Below, in pieces: positions 1 to 10,382 of a stretch of DNA of 51,574 bases. Under the pieces are notes generated by a model. It was not told where the DNA came from, ran no database searches, and saw only the letters and a list, made by a program, of their open reading frames with translations. The translations under genes and the position numbers were made by a program. The stretch lies in the NCBI GenBank assembly GCA_037447655.1, contig JBBHKE010002352.1:1-51574 (forward strand), in the 5' to 3' direction. How positions within the stretch are numbered: the first letter of the stretch is position 1; the number at the start of each line of letters is the position of its first letter. The stretch is from Zygnema cylindricum. Lineage: Eukaryota > Streptophyta > Zygnematophyceae > Zygnematales > Zygnemataceae.

Positions 1-160
1 GAGGGGGAGTTGGGAGGAGGTGGAAGGGGAGGGCGAGGGGGATGGGGAGAGAGAGAGGGAGCGGAAAAGGGGAAAGAGAGAGAGGGAGAGAGGGAGAGAG
101 TAGAGAGAGAGAGAAAGAGAGAGAGAGCGAGAGAGATAGAGACAGAGAGAGAGAAGTTTT
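1..160. repeat. GA-rich low-complexity tract at the left edge
   Basis: Purine-only or nearly purine-only sequence, mostly GA dinucleotides with GGGA runs, fills the first 150 or so bases. The reading frame across it is an artefact of composition. It lies 3' of the last visible ORC2 exon on the minus strand, so it is probably intronic. Confidence 0.85.
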
Positions 161-380
161 GGAATAGATCCGTTAATCAGTCTTGGAACAGATCCCCTCA
201 CAAGTCCAGAAATAGATCCAATAACAAGGAATTTATCTATTAGTACTAAGTCTTGGAATGGACTTTTTACTTTCCCTCGAAAAAGCTTACCTTCCCTAGT
301 CTTACCTTTTCCCTCTTGTTTTTCTTCGACGCTTTTTACCTTTCATAATAAGCTCAGAATAAATCCACTAATAAGTCTTG

Positions 381-742
381 GAACAGGTCACTAACTATGT
401 ATTAATAACTAAGTAGTAACAACTAAGTATTAACTATGTATTTAAAACTAAGTGGTAACAACTAAGTACTAACTAGGTATCAATAACTAAGTAAGTAGTA
501 ACAACTAAGTATTAACTAGGTATTAATGACTAAGTATTAACAACTAAGTATTAACTAGGTATTAATAACTAAGTAGCAACACCTAAGTACTAACTAGGTC
601 TTAATAACTAAGTAAGAAGTAACAACTAAGTATTAACTATGTATCAATAACTAAGTATCCATGACTAAGATTTAACTATGTGTCCATAACTATGTATTAA
701 TAACTAAGCATTAACTATGTATTAACAACTAAGTATTATACT
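381..742. repeat. AT-rich tandem minisatellite
   Basis: Many degenerate copies of a unit built from AACTAAGTATTAACTA with GTATTAAT spacers follow one another for about 360 bp. Individual copies vary by substitutions and small indels. The block begins just beyond the donor of the last visible ORC2 exon (746), so it is probably inside an ORC2 intron. No coding signal is seen. Confidence 0.85.
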
Positions 743-745
743 CAC

Positions 746-3700
746 ATTTTAATGGATTCGTCCAAAGTTATGGCTATAAGAGCTTCCTCATATCGTTGTC
801 TCCTCTTATCGTTTCGACAGAGGGCATCGGCCACCGCCATCCTCAGCTGATCTGAAAAAGCAAACCCTAAAAAAAAAGAATCACCACACTATTTTGGACT
901 TTTTTCCCAAGCCCAAGAATAAACCAAATGGTCTAGAAACTTGGGAACGAGACTCGTCCATTGGTATCATAAATTGTAATTAGAGTATAGAAATTATTAA
1001 CATGGGGTTTTGTATCAGTGGTCTTAATTTTAATTCAGTTCCGAATGACGTTTAAATGGCGAATTTTGAAATTTTGAACCGTTTGAACAATTAAATTTCA
1101 GAAAAAGACAACTAGGATTATTATCGCCATTTTGTGGTCAGAGGGCAAAAAAAACTGGCACAGAGGTCAAATAGATTGTCAAAATATTAACAACGGAGAA
1201 TCAAAGCCACCCCAGAAATCCTTCAAAAACCCTAAACAACCCTAAAAACATTTAAATTTTTAAAAATTTGAAGTCTTTGAAGGAGACAAAACGGATAATA
1301 ACAAAATTCGGGCAAAAAAAAGTGTTATAGAATCAAATAGGAAACGTACTTAACATCATTAATTTCTGTAAAATGACCTATCAATAGAGTGAACCTGAGA
1401 TTTAAATTGTGAAAAATTATTTATTAGTAGGTCAAAAGAAAAAAAAAGATAAAGATTCAACGATTTAAAGATTTTTTTTATATAAAGATTCAGTTAATAT
1501 CTTACCTGACTCTTCCTCCTCCTCCTCCGGTGATAATGGCTGTCCTTTATTTGTAGCCATTCCTTGAACCTGAAAAGAAGGGACAGGGAGGGAAAAGTAG
1601 GACGAGAAAAGGAGGAAAAGAAAAGAAGCAAAAGAAATGAAGGAAAAGAAAAGAAGGAAAAGGGAGGGAAAAAAGGGGAAAGAAAAAAAGAAGGAAAAGA
1701 AAAGGAGGAAAAACAAAACGAAAGATGGAAAAGGAACGGACGTCAGAGCCACATTAATAGATGCCATTTAGTTGAAAAGAGGAAATAATATATGCTGTGA
1801 AAAGTATCCGGTTTTTTTTAACCTAAAATTTCAGTGTTAAAATCCCTCCATGAGTACAGTCTTTTACAAATCATAAGATTACTGTTGTTAAAAATCGTTA
1901 AAAATCCTTACTAACCAAACAATAAATTACAAATTTTATGATAAATTTTTAAACTTCGGTGTTAAAAATTGTTCGTAAAAACTCACCATTCCTCAAATAA
2001 GGCACCTTCCGTCCCCTTTCACTCTCACAAAACCCTTTAAAACCCCAAAATATAATTAAAAAACATTGAAAATTGTTAAAAACTGTTAAAATCGTTAAAT
2101 TCGTTAAATTCGTTAAAAAGCGTCAGAATTCGTTTGTTAAAACTCACCAACGCTCGAAAAAGGCATCTTCCGTCCCCCTTTACTCTCCTCACAGTGTAAT
2201 GCTCCACTTTTTTCGCGGCCTGGGGGGGTCCTCCCTGCCTGTATTTACCGATTTACAAAACAATTCAGAAATAAATCAATAAAACAATAAAACAAAAAAA
2301 TAATAAAGCAGTAATTCAATAAAGCAATATAGTAATAAAGCAATAATTCAATAAAGAGATAAAGCAATAAAATTGGTGAACTACACTGCCCATCACTATT
2401 AGAGTTAATCACTTTTATTCAAGTGAGCAATTCTTTTGACCCAACATTAATAACACTAATTAGTTAAGTGTCTCATAATGAGCCACGTGTCAAAACATAA
2501 TTTTGTGTGGTTAATTATAATGCAGCATTAACACCAAGAGATTTGTTCACTCTAATAGCGATGGACAGTATAATAAACTACACTGTGTACCATTATTAGC
2601 GTTGATGTTTTTTTTTTTTGCCGCTTTAAAGACCACACTTGTCCAACCTTCAATTGGAGGCAGCCAATTGAAAGGCGTTACTCTTCTCTTTCAATCTGAA
2701 CCATCAGATTAAAGGGTTTTTTAGGGGGTTTTTACAACCGACAAGTGTGCACGGAGAAAAGTTGAAAATGGTGAAAAAACATCCCCGCTAATAGCGATAC
2801 AGGGTATAGTAAATTATACAGTGTACCATAGTGAAAAACACTACACTGCCGATCGTTATTAGTGTTAGAGTTTTTTTTGACACTTGAAACATCTTTTCTC
2901 CGTGCACACTTGTCCAATCGTAAATCCGATGGTTGCTATTGGAAGGCAAGATCCTCACCTTCCTATTGGCGGTCTCCGATTGACAATCCGACAAGTGTGC
3001 ACGAAGAAAAGATGTTTTAAGTGGCGAAAAAAACTTTAACACTAATAACGATTAGCGGTGTAGTTTAACAGACAAACCTCTTTCACACTGATAGTCTGCA
3101 GGAAGCCATTGACAACAATAACAGCTCCATCTGTAAGCGCCTCTTTCGCAAACCGTTCCAACAAATTTTTTTTGGAGCCAAGGCCATAAAAGAGGAGGTT
3201 AAAGCCTTGCCTGCAAGAACAAAAGTACAATCTATAAAGCCAGAAACTTCTGGTTCTGGAGGAAGAACTCCATCTCCTTGCCCATTATCGGTGCAAATTA
3301 GTACACCAAAAAAAGAATTCTTTGTTGCTCCTACACTATACCATCACTAACAAACCAAAGTTATTCCATTAGTCAGCGCCGATGGTAAAAATACGCTTAC
3401 TGCAAAAAGTATATGGATGTTAATGATGAGAAAACTACATTCACATTTACGGCATTTAACTGGATAATATCCTTATTCAGCTGACTCAATCACTCTCAAT
3501 TAAATTAATGCTCACCCGAGTTGAAATCTCCAATATGGGAAAGAGTCGACATACGATTCCAGCAATTGAACTTTCTCTTCTTGATGAGACTCTGAAAATT
3601 CAGCCATTGCTGCCCGAATCTCCTGTCACGAGAAAATAGGAACATCAGAAAATCGTGCATATCAATCGATGTTAATACTGAGAATCAAGGAAAAATCTGG

Positions 3701-4505
3701 AGTGTACGTATTATACTTTTGACCACTCCAAAAATTGAATAACGAACTGCAAACATGCATCACTAATTAATGTGACTTCATGTGCTAGTTAACAAAGTGC
3801 AATTGCTTATTGAATCTACTTTGTAACTTGAATATCAAGATTTTTTTGACGAAGAGGGAGGCAGGGAGGCAGGGAGGCAGGGAGGGAGGGAGGGAGGGAG
3901 GGAGGGAGGGAGGGAGGGAGGGAGGGAGGGAGGGAGGGAGGGAGGGAGGGAGGGAGGGAGGGAGGGAGGGAGGGAGGGAGGGAGGGAGGGAGGGAGGGAG
4001 GGAGGGAGGGAGGGAGGGAGGGAGGGAGGGAGGGAGGGAGGGAGGGAGGGAGGGAGGGAGGGAGGGAGGGAGGGAGGGAGGGAGGGAGGGAGGGAGGGAG
4101 GGAGGGAGGGAGGGAGGGAGGGAGGGAGGGAGGGAGGGAGGGAGGGAGGGAGGGAGGGAGGGAGGGAGGGAGGGAGGGAGGGAGGGAGGGAGGGAGGGAG
4201 GGAGGGAGGGAGGGAGGGAGGGAGGGAGGGAGGGAGGGAGGGAGGGAGGGAGGGAGGGAGGGAGGGAGGGAGGGAGGGAGGGAGGGAGGGAGGGAGGGAG
4301 GGAGGGAGGGAGAGTTCCAACCTTTTTAACTTTCTATTCTAAAAATTCCTTAAAAACCCTAGAATAACCACAAAAGAACCTTAAAGAACAATCAGCTTTA
4401 CTCACCTTGAAAGGAGGGAGAGAGAGGAGCTTCTTTCTCTAAAGAATTATTGAAACCGAAGGAAGCCTTGGTGGTGAACTTAAGCTTCTGCGAAAAATCC
4501 GCCAT
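746..4505 (-). CDS. ORC2: Origin recognition complex subunit 2 (ORC2), 5' part only; five exons visible
   Basis: ORC2 is a core subunit of the nuclear complex that marks replication origins and recruits the MCM helicase loader. Proposed exons (minus strand): 4505-4406, 3609-3516 (or starting 3622), 3210-3078, 1569-1506, 851-746. The diagnostic part spans exons 2-3: a segment ending SFPYWRFQL, then GFNLLFYGLGSKKNLLERF and VVNGFLQTISVKE, which is the ORC2 AAA+-like core. Exon 1 starts MADFSQKLKF after an A-rich leader and ends in phase 1. It joins in frame to exon 2 only if the acceptor at 3609 is used; an acceptor at 3622 would need another exon. Exons 4-5 keep an open frame through an acidic run (SPEEEEEES) and LRMAVADALCRNDKRRQRY; I assign them by strand, splice signals and phase, not by strong similarity. 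The gene continues past the left edge. Confidence is high for exons 2-3 and moderate for the rest. Confidence 0.8.
1570..1745. repeat. Polypurine tract in ORC2 intron
   Basis: The plus strand is almost pure A/G here, with GGAAAAGAAAAG-like units. On the ORC2 sense strand it is a long polypyrimidine tract directly upstream of the exon 4 acceptor at 1569, where it could act as an extended polypyrimidine tract. Reading frames through it are compositional. Confidence 0.7.
2382..2572. mobile_element. TA-flanked MITE, copy 1 (ORC2 intron)
   Basis: The left end TACACTGCCCATCACTATTA matches the reverse complement of the right end, TATACTGTCCATCGCTATTA. Length is about 190 bp, AT-rich, with no ORF. 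It belongs to a family repeated about nine times in this window. All complete copies have TA at both outer ends, consistent with a TA target duplication (Tc1/mariner-like, Stowaway-style), though the TA could be part of the inverted repeat. Confidence 0.7.
2579..2807. mobile_element. TA-flanked MITE, copy 2 (ORC2 intron)
   Basis: Ends TACACTGTGTACCATTATTA and the inverse of CTAATAGCGATACAGGGTATA are degenerate versions of the family terminus. Inside, the words ACACTTGTCC and GACAAGTGTGCACGGAGAAAAG form inverted subterminal repeats shared with copy 3. It lies only a few bases from copies 1 and 3 in the same ORC2 intron. Confidence 0.6.
2842..3062. mobile_element. TA-flanked MITE with long inverted repeats, copy 3 (ORC2 intron)
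   Basis: The two ends match in inverted orientation for about 80 bp, starting TACACTGCCGATCGTTATTA on the left and TACACCGCTAATCGTTATTA on the right, then through a shared ACATCTTTTCTCCGTGCACA region. The interior is about 60 bp, so the single strand could fold almost fully into a hairpin. It ends 15 bp from the ORC2 exon 3 donor (3078). Confidence 0.8.
3856..4313. repeat. (GGGA)n tetranucleotide array, about 455 bp, in ORC2 intron 1
   Basis: After a short GGCA-interrupted start, the plus strand is an essentially uninterrupted GGGA repeat of over 100 units. It fills more than half of the intron between ORC2 exons 1 and 2. The plus strand is the template for ORC2, so the G-rich strand is the transcribed one. 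Such G-runs can form stacked G-quadruplexes. Frames encoding REGG or LPPS repeats on the two strands are compositional, not genes. Confidence 0.97.
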
Positions 4506-5619
4506 AATTTGATTCAAAAAAGAAAAATAAAGAAAAAAAAAAAAAAAAAAAAAAAAAAAGGAAACGGAGAGAAAACGACCGGAGAGAAAAAAAAAATCCG
4601 GTTGTTTTTCCACCTAAAAATGACTCCTTAAAGAAAAAAAAAATCAAAAGACAGGACTCAGTTTGGGAGGGAAGAGCTTAGAATTCAAATTTTCGCTCAA
4701 TTAGGGTTAAGGGTCTTTCAAGGGAGAGTATGGAGCAGCATATAGTGATTATACGTCACTTTGTGGCTGTGAATTTAGTAATTTGGATAATGACAACGGA
4801 CAGCAGATTTAGTGTACGGGAATCTACAGTAACCACAGACGCTTTCCGTAAACCTTGCGGGTTTCTACGCCCGACTGGCAGCATAGAGTAGCGTTTCCAA
4901 ACTGTTACGAACATAGTTCGAAAGTAGGTGACCGTACGCCCATACAATATGCCTATTGTACGCAAAACATACAATATGCCCTTAAGACCCATATTGTATT
5001 GGCCGCAAAATGAAATAAAATAGGAACAGGGTTGAGTTGCACATCGATCGATAGAGAATTAAACGACATGTCTAAATTTTGAAAAACAATCGGACAAAAA
5101 AAAAAAATTATGTGAGTTTTGAGGGACTTTTTATTAAAACCGTCAGATTCGGACGATCGGACGGTCGCTGATCAAAGTAAGCGATTTAAAAAGATCACAT
5201 GAAAAGCCGATAACACAACTTACGAAAGGACAATCTGTCATATTAGCGTCTGCAATTTTGAGGGCCACACTAAATAAAGCCTCAAATTGACCAACCAGGC
5301 AGTATGGGACGATAAAAAAAAAAAAATACCACACTGCCAAAAAAATTACCAAAACCTACGGACCAACCCCGTTGGTGGCTTTTCCCCCGGAATGTCATCC
5401 TACGCCGTGTCAGTTCGCTAAAAAAAATCGTCCGGCGGCGTGCGCTGTACTTTGATCTTACGTCAGATTCGGACGATCGTACAGGAGTGTGCACGTCGCA
5501 CACACATACAGTGCCTACGTTGCGCGAGTTTTGTGCAAAGTTTTGTGCAAAGTTTTGTGCGCCTACCAAAGGCCTACCATAAAAAAGCCTACTTTTGAAC
5601 TATGGTTACGAACTTCTGA
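4506..5619. other. Upstream flank of ORC2; no gene seen
   Basis: This stretch should contain the ORC2 5' leader and promoter (minus strand). It starts with A-runs of up to about 25 near 4530-4560. A 17-base word, TCAGATTCGGACGATCG, occurs at about 5144 and again at about 5463 in direct orientation. A short triple repeat of TTTTGTGCAAAG lies near 5528-5560. I see no exon with convincing splice signals and no clear TATA box. Confidence 0.5.
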
Positions 5620-5821
5620 TACACCGCCAATCGCTATTAGAGTATATAACGCTAATTCGGTGCCCCTAAATTTTGACCCCAAAACCTGAAATATAATTAA
5701 TAACGCTATTTAAGGATGTGGACAAAAATATGCCACGTCTCAGGCACTAAATTAGAATCAATAACGCTAATTGTTTTTTTACGCTATTTAATCCTTGACT
5801 CTAATAGCGATTGGCGGTGTA
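5620..5821. mobile_element. TA-flanked MITE, copy 4
   Basis: Perfect 24-bp terminal inverted repeats begin TACACCGCCAATCGCTATTA and close with its exact complement, ending GGCGGTGTA. Length is 202 bp. Interior words such as TATATAACGCTAATTCGGTG and ACGCTATTTAATCC are shared with the longer copy at 43952-44505, so this looks like an internal-deletion derivative of that type. No coding capacity. Confidence 0.85.
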
Positions 5822-5958
5822 CTTTATTATCCAATACGTACTTTAAGAACTTAGGGTACGTCCCCATGTAATCGGTACTTTGATAAAGTATTTTGGACTG
5901 TAGTAAGGATTCTCCGTACTACTTTGAAGAGCGTCCCTATGTGCGAAAATGAAATCGA

Positions 5959-6830
5959 TAGTGTTGTGTATCGGTAAAAAAATTATCGCGATAATACCGA
6001 TACCGATAGTTATCGGTTATCGAACGGTCAGCAGTCCCGATATATTTGTACTTTCTGTAATTTCTGTCCGGAGTGCTTTCTGTCCGGTAAACTGAACGGT
6101 AAATTTACAAGAAATGTACGGTTTTTTACGGGAAATGTACGGAATTTGACGAAAAAATACGTTGCACTTTGTAGTACATTTTGGGCGGTTAACTGAACAT
6201 AAATTTTGCGGGAACGTACGGAATTGTACTGATAAACTGATTATCATGGAACGGTAAAAAGACGGCGGACACAAAGTACAACGGATGCAAAATAACATTA
6301 TGCGCGCCGCCGGAATCGAACGGACGACATTCAATGATAAAATACGAGCGGACGGTCAACGTGAGCGCCGACATCTCGGAATGGCTTTTTTGGCGGCTTT
6401 TGCCAAAAAAGCCGACGGATTGACACGTGGCAAGTTTCCAGTGGATCCCAAAAAGTAAAGGGACAAAGCCACGGCGTCGGATGTGAAAGGTACATCGTTT
6501 TAAATGGAGCCGTACTAAAGCCGTACACATCTTATGCCGGCTACTGTACTTTCGGCTTGTAAAAATGATCTGAATGGTAGGTACCTCAGGGGTTGTGAGT
6601 AGGGCGCGTCGGGGGAATAAGACGTACAGTTGAGTGTACATGCCGTACATTTATCTGTACGGCTCGTACAGTTATCGTTATCGGCATTATCGCCGATAGG
6701 TAGCCGATATTATCGGCTACTTATTGGCGATAAGACCGATAGTGATATATCGTACCAATATATCGATTATCGGGTCCTCGAAAAAAGGTTATATAGGTTA
6801 TCGGCAAATCCTTACCGATACACAACACTA
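5959..6830. mobile_element. hAT-type non-autonomous element nested in the 5854-9599 transposon
   Basis: Perfect 19-bp terminal inverted repeats, TAGTGTTGTGTATCGGTAA, bound 872 bp. They fit the hAT terminal pattern YARNG. The flanks GAAATCGA (5951-5958) and GAAATCAG (6831-6838) are an 8-bp target duplication with two mismatches, as expected for hAT. The uninterrupted host sequence, GAAATCCGAAC, can be read in inverted form at about 40757. The interior is rich in TATCGGCGATAA-like palindromes and GTACGG words and has no convincing ORF. Confidence 0.85.
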
Positions 6831-6870
6831 GAAATCAGAACTTTGACTTGTGACGGTTGTAGACGTAGGT

Positions 6871-8780
6871 CAAAGGTCGCAAACGGTCAACCGAAACCAT
6901 GACCGACCGTTAACCGACCGCCTGCGCCGGATCCGGAACGGATTCGGTTGCCAAATTTTGGGGGCCGGGCGGTTGCGGTTGGTTGATTCATCACGAAAAA
7001 AATGGTCGGTTACGGTCGGTTAACCAAAAAACCAAAAAAATGAAAATTTTGTACTGCCCATGCAATCCAACATTATTGTACTTTGTACTTTTTGGTATCC
7101 TGGAAGTACGTGACATCATGATTAGCGTCGCAAATCTGACACGGTAGTAACACTATTCATTTCGCAAATCTTAGGGAACGCGACAAATTGTAATTATTGG
7201 CTTATTCATACGTCGTACATTAATTAATTTTGTACTTTTTCGGTTACGGGCGGGCACTGTTAGTCGCGAGAAATCGAGTTTCGGTTAACTTTTATTTTCG
7301 TAAACGCCGGTCGGTTAACGGTTAACAATTTTAGAGCGTGACATGTTGTTCTTTGGTCTAAAATAGACCGCAGAAGCCACCCAAACTATCATGCAAAAAG
7401 CTAAGCAAAAATAGGTCGACGAACAATCATATGAAATGCATCCTCCATATGCGTACACAGACGCAACAAACATACAACAACATTTAGGGTTTCATGGAAT
7501 AATCAACATAAATAAACCCTATGACATCATCTAAGGTTTGATGGAATAATCGACATAAACAAACTCTAGGACAAATGCATAAACAATGCATATCAAACAT
7601 ATATAAAATAACATAAATAAATAATAAAGACAAATGCATTTCACATAAACAAAAGTATAATCAAAGTATAATCAAATAATCATTATATCATTCAAAGTGC
7701 ATGACCTAATCGGCAACCCTAAAAGTCTACATCTTCGGTCCCCACTTTACTAACCAGCATTGATGATTAAATTCCTAACAAAGCTCATTCCTATATATAC
7801 ACTTGTGAGCTGTCAATGAATCACTAAGTGTCAAAATTACCAAAGTAAATTACATAACTGTCACTAAATCAAACTAATCGTAAGCGTACACCTGAGAGTC
7901 AAGCAATCGTAAGCGTACACTTGTCTACAAGTATGATATTGTACACACACAAATTAAACTATCAAAACCCTAATTGATCACTTAAATATAAACATCATAA
8001 TCAACACTAATTTATAATAACGCAAAAGACAAAACAATGTTACTCCAAATATTTACACCGACGCATCCACATATCCGCGTCATAAGTGACAACTTGCTTA
8101 GTCACTTGTCGATAAGTCCACGTAGTGAACCGACATCGCATATGTACGGTCCACTAGATAATGTGTCATAAAAACAATGTGGTCCCTTAAAAATATCGGC
8201 GACGTCGTCCGCCCTCCACTTGTACCTCGAACAACTTGCCGAAATCAATTCGTACGATCCAATTCCTGTCCGTACCGAAATCACGTACTTCGTCATAAAT
8301 GCGCCTTGTCGCATTTAAGGTACACGTCATTTTCGATAAATGCATGTCGCAATAAGCGACAACTTAAAGTACATCTGTCAAATACGACGCTCCGTACCGG
8401 CGGCGTCCCATGTAATAAATTTCATCTGTCGCATTATGTTTCGTACGTGCGACGTACCATTTTATCTTCGTCGATTATCACACGTCGGATTGCTTCACGA
8501 TCCGCCGTCCATTTCCTCTCACATTTCGCGCCACTCAATTACTCCATTAATTTTATGTGTACATTTAATTCCCCAATCCATAAATCCTTTCGAACCTCCA
8601 CAATATATCGCGTAAATGCGTACGCACGAAACATCGCGTACGCACGAAACGATGTGTTCGCACGAAACTAACTTTTCAAAAACAGCATGACATAACCCGG
8701 TCGGGCGTCGGTTACTCAGATTTTGAAAAAAAAAAACGGTCGGTTTCTGTTATGTAAATTTTTGACTTTTGCGACCTCTG
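6871..8780. mobile_element. Second hAT-type non-autonomous element, carrying a solo LTR
   Basis: Imperfect inverted ends CAAAGGTCGCAAACGG and CAGAGGTCGCAAAAGT fit the hAT YARNG pattern. They are flanked by a perfect 8-bp target duplication, ACGTAGGT (6863-6870 and 8781-8788). The uninterrupted target, GTAGACGTAGGTACAA, is seen in inverted form near 40725. Removing the nested solo LTR and its 5-bp duplication leaves about 561 bp. The remaining DNA is rich in GGTCGGTTAACCG words. No transposase. Confidence 0.85.
7344..8687. mobile_element. Solo LTR of a retrotransposon, nested in the hAT element
   Basis: The sequence begins TGTTGTTC and ends AACAGCA, the TG...CA form of LTRs. It is flanked by a perfect 5-bp duplication, TGACA (7339-7343 and 8688-8692). 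Length is 1344 bp. There is no internal gag or pol and no second LTR, so it is best read as a solo LTR left by recombination. It bears no obvious similarity to the LTRs of the element at 28937-36902. Confidence 0.75.
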
Positions 8781-9602
8781 ACGTAGGTACAACTTGTGAC
8801 GATTGAAGAGGACTACGAAACTTCCGACGATTAGTGACGCCAACAAAAACAGCGACAGTGGTAGACGTCTAGATTTTTGTGAAATCGTAGATGTTTAGGG
8901 TTTGGTGATATTGTGACGTCACGCTCACTTGTGACAACGTCGACGTCACTGATTCAATAACTTTCCGCCAAGGGTTTTCGATTTCGTTTTTTCTACTTTT
9001 CTCACTCGATTTGCCATTAAAAAAAAACCTAAAAATTGTCAAAATAATATTTTTAAAAGATCTTTCATTTTATACCAACATTGTCGTGTCTCATTCTTAA
9101 AAGTGTGAGATAACAGCGATGGTGTGAGAGGGAGAGGGGAGAGGCGACGACGGCGCAAAATTTTGCAAAGGACCCCATGAATGAAAGTGGAGGTCCGAGA
9201 CCCCTGCAGATTTTTTTCCGTACATGCGTGTGACAGGCACGGAGAAAAATAGCGAGGACTCTCCCTCGTCCTAAAATTTTCACACTCTTGTGGCGCGTGA
9301 GTGGGTCATTTTTCATTCGCTGTTTGGGCGGTACTTAAACTTAAATCACCCCCTCAAGGTGATTTTGGATGAAGTTTTTTTTTGGGCTGGATTCTCTTGC
9401 CCGGGGGTCGAAAAGGGGAAAACGCCAAAATGCGTTCACATGACGACAAACACGCCGTACATCCAAAGTTTGAATTGACGTTCACTCTACTTTGGTAAAA
9501 ATGATTTTCTCGTACGGCTAAAGTTTTTGTCAAAGTTTCCTGAATTTTAGGGCAAAAAGACAGAGAAAAGTAGATACTTTAATACATGGGGACGTACCCT
9601 TA

Positions 9603-10382
9603 TTTGAAATTTCAAGTTTGTAGTTTATTATACTTTATTTTTACCGTATTTTAATATTTTCGATAATGACATCATATAGTATTTAGCGTGGAGGAGTTTC
9701 AACTTTGGTTGGTCTCTACGCCCTATAGACCAGCGTGTTCCCAATTGTTCCAAACTTTCAATACTATATTTTTTTCGTACGTACTTCAAGCAGTTATTTG
9801 TTATCTGTACTTTGTATTTTGATATTTGCGTAATTTAAATTTGAGTCGAAAGCGTGGTTTCCAGGAATACCGTACAATCCACCCTATAGAACTGTACAGT
9901 GTACACACTAGATTCTAGCCGAGTTCAGCAAGTTCGATAAAAATACATTGCCCATCATTTTTTGAATTTAACAACACTAATTCAGTTGCGCCTTATTTTG
10001 ACCGGAAATCATAAAATAATCAATAACACTAGACTACAATCTGCCAAAGATGTAGTCAAAGTTCCTTTGCACATCACACACTTTTCCTACTTCTGAAAGC
10101 GTCATCGGGATCAAGAGGTAAGACACAGCTATTTTCAGTTGCTTGCTTTTGGGGAGAAATTTAACTGTCAATCGGAAAGATAAACAATCTTGACTGCCCT
10201 TAAACTGTTAAGCTCTACCAAGAGTGAGGTGGAGTGGATTTCACCTAAACCAACTACACCTCCCTCTCCTCGAAGTAGCTTGTCAACTGAGCTTATCAAC
10301 TATCTAAAGATTCATATTTTTCCACACCAAATCTTAAAGCCATCATGTATTCAAGTCACATGTATTACTTTGCTCTCTTGTT
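9603..10382. other. Intergenic, with one degenerate MITE end
   Basis: AT-rich sequence. At about 9944 a left terminus of the TA-flanked family (TACATTGCCCATCA, followed by AACACTAATTC) is recognisable, but I find no matching right end, so it is a fragment. Nothing else is supported. Confidence 0.5.

Larger units (their letters stand above)
5854..9599. mobile_element. Non-autonomous DNA transposon (about 948 bp when nested inserts are removed), PIF/Harbinger-like
   Basis: Inverted ends GGGTACGTCCCCATGTA and TACATGGGGACGTACCC are flanked on both sides by TTA, a 3-bp target duplication. Removing two nested hAT-type insertions plus their 8-bp duplications (880 and 1918 bp) leaves about 948 bp, matching copies at 37701-38652 (952 bp) and 39915-40860 (946 bp). 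Shared interior words include GTAGACGTC, TTTAGGGTTT and a CTCCCTCGTCC block. No transposase is present. The PIF/Harbinger assignment rests only on the 3-bp duplication and the GGG terminus. Confidence 0.75.

Noticed and set aside
1465-1788. Open frames across the purine-rich block on both strands
   Set aside because: Compositional. Only the short 1569-1506 segment on the minus strand has splice signals and fits ORC2.
3810-4367. Open frames of about 160-185 codons on both strands encoding REGG or LPPS repeats
   Set aside because: They are products of the (GGGA)n array, whose 12-bp frame period avoids stops. They lie in an ORC2 intron.
6017-6902. Several open frames of 65-153 codons
   Set aside because: They fall inside the non-coding hAT element and cross its termini; no domain is recognisable.
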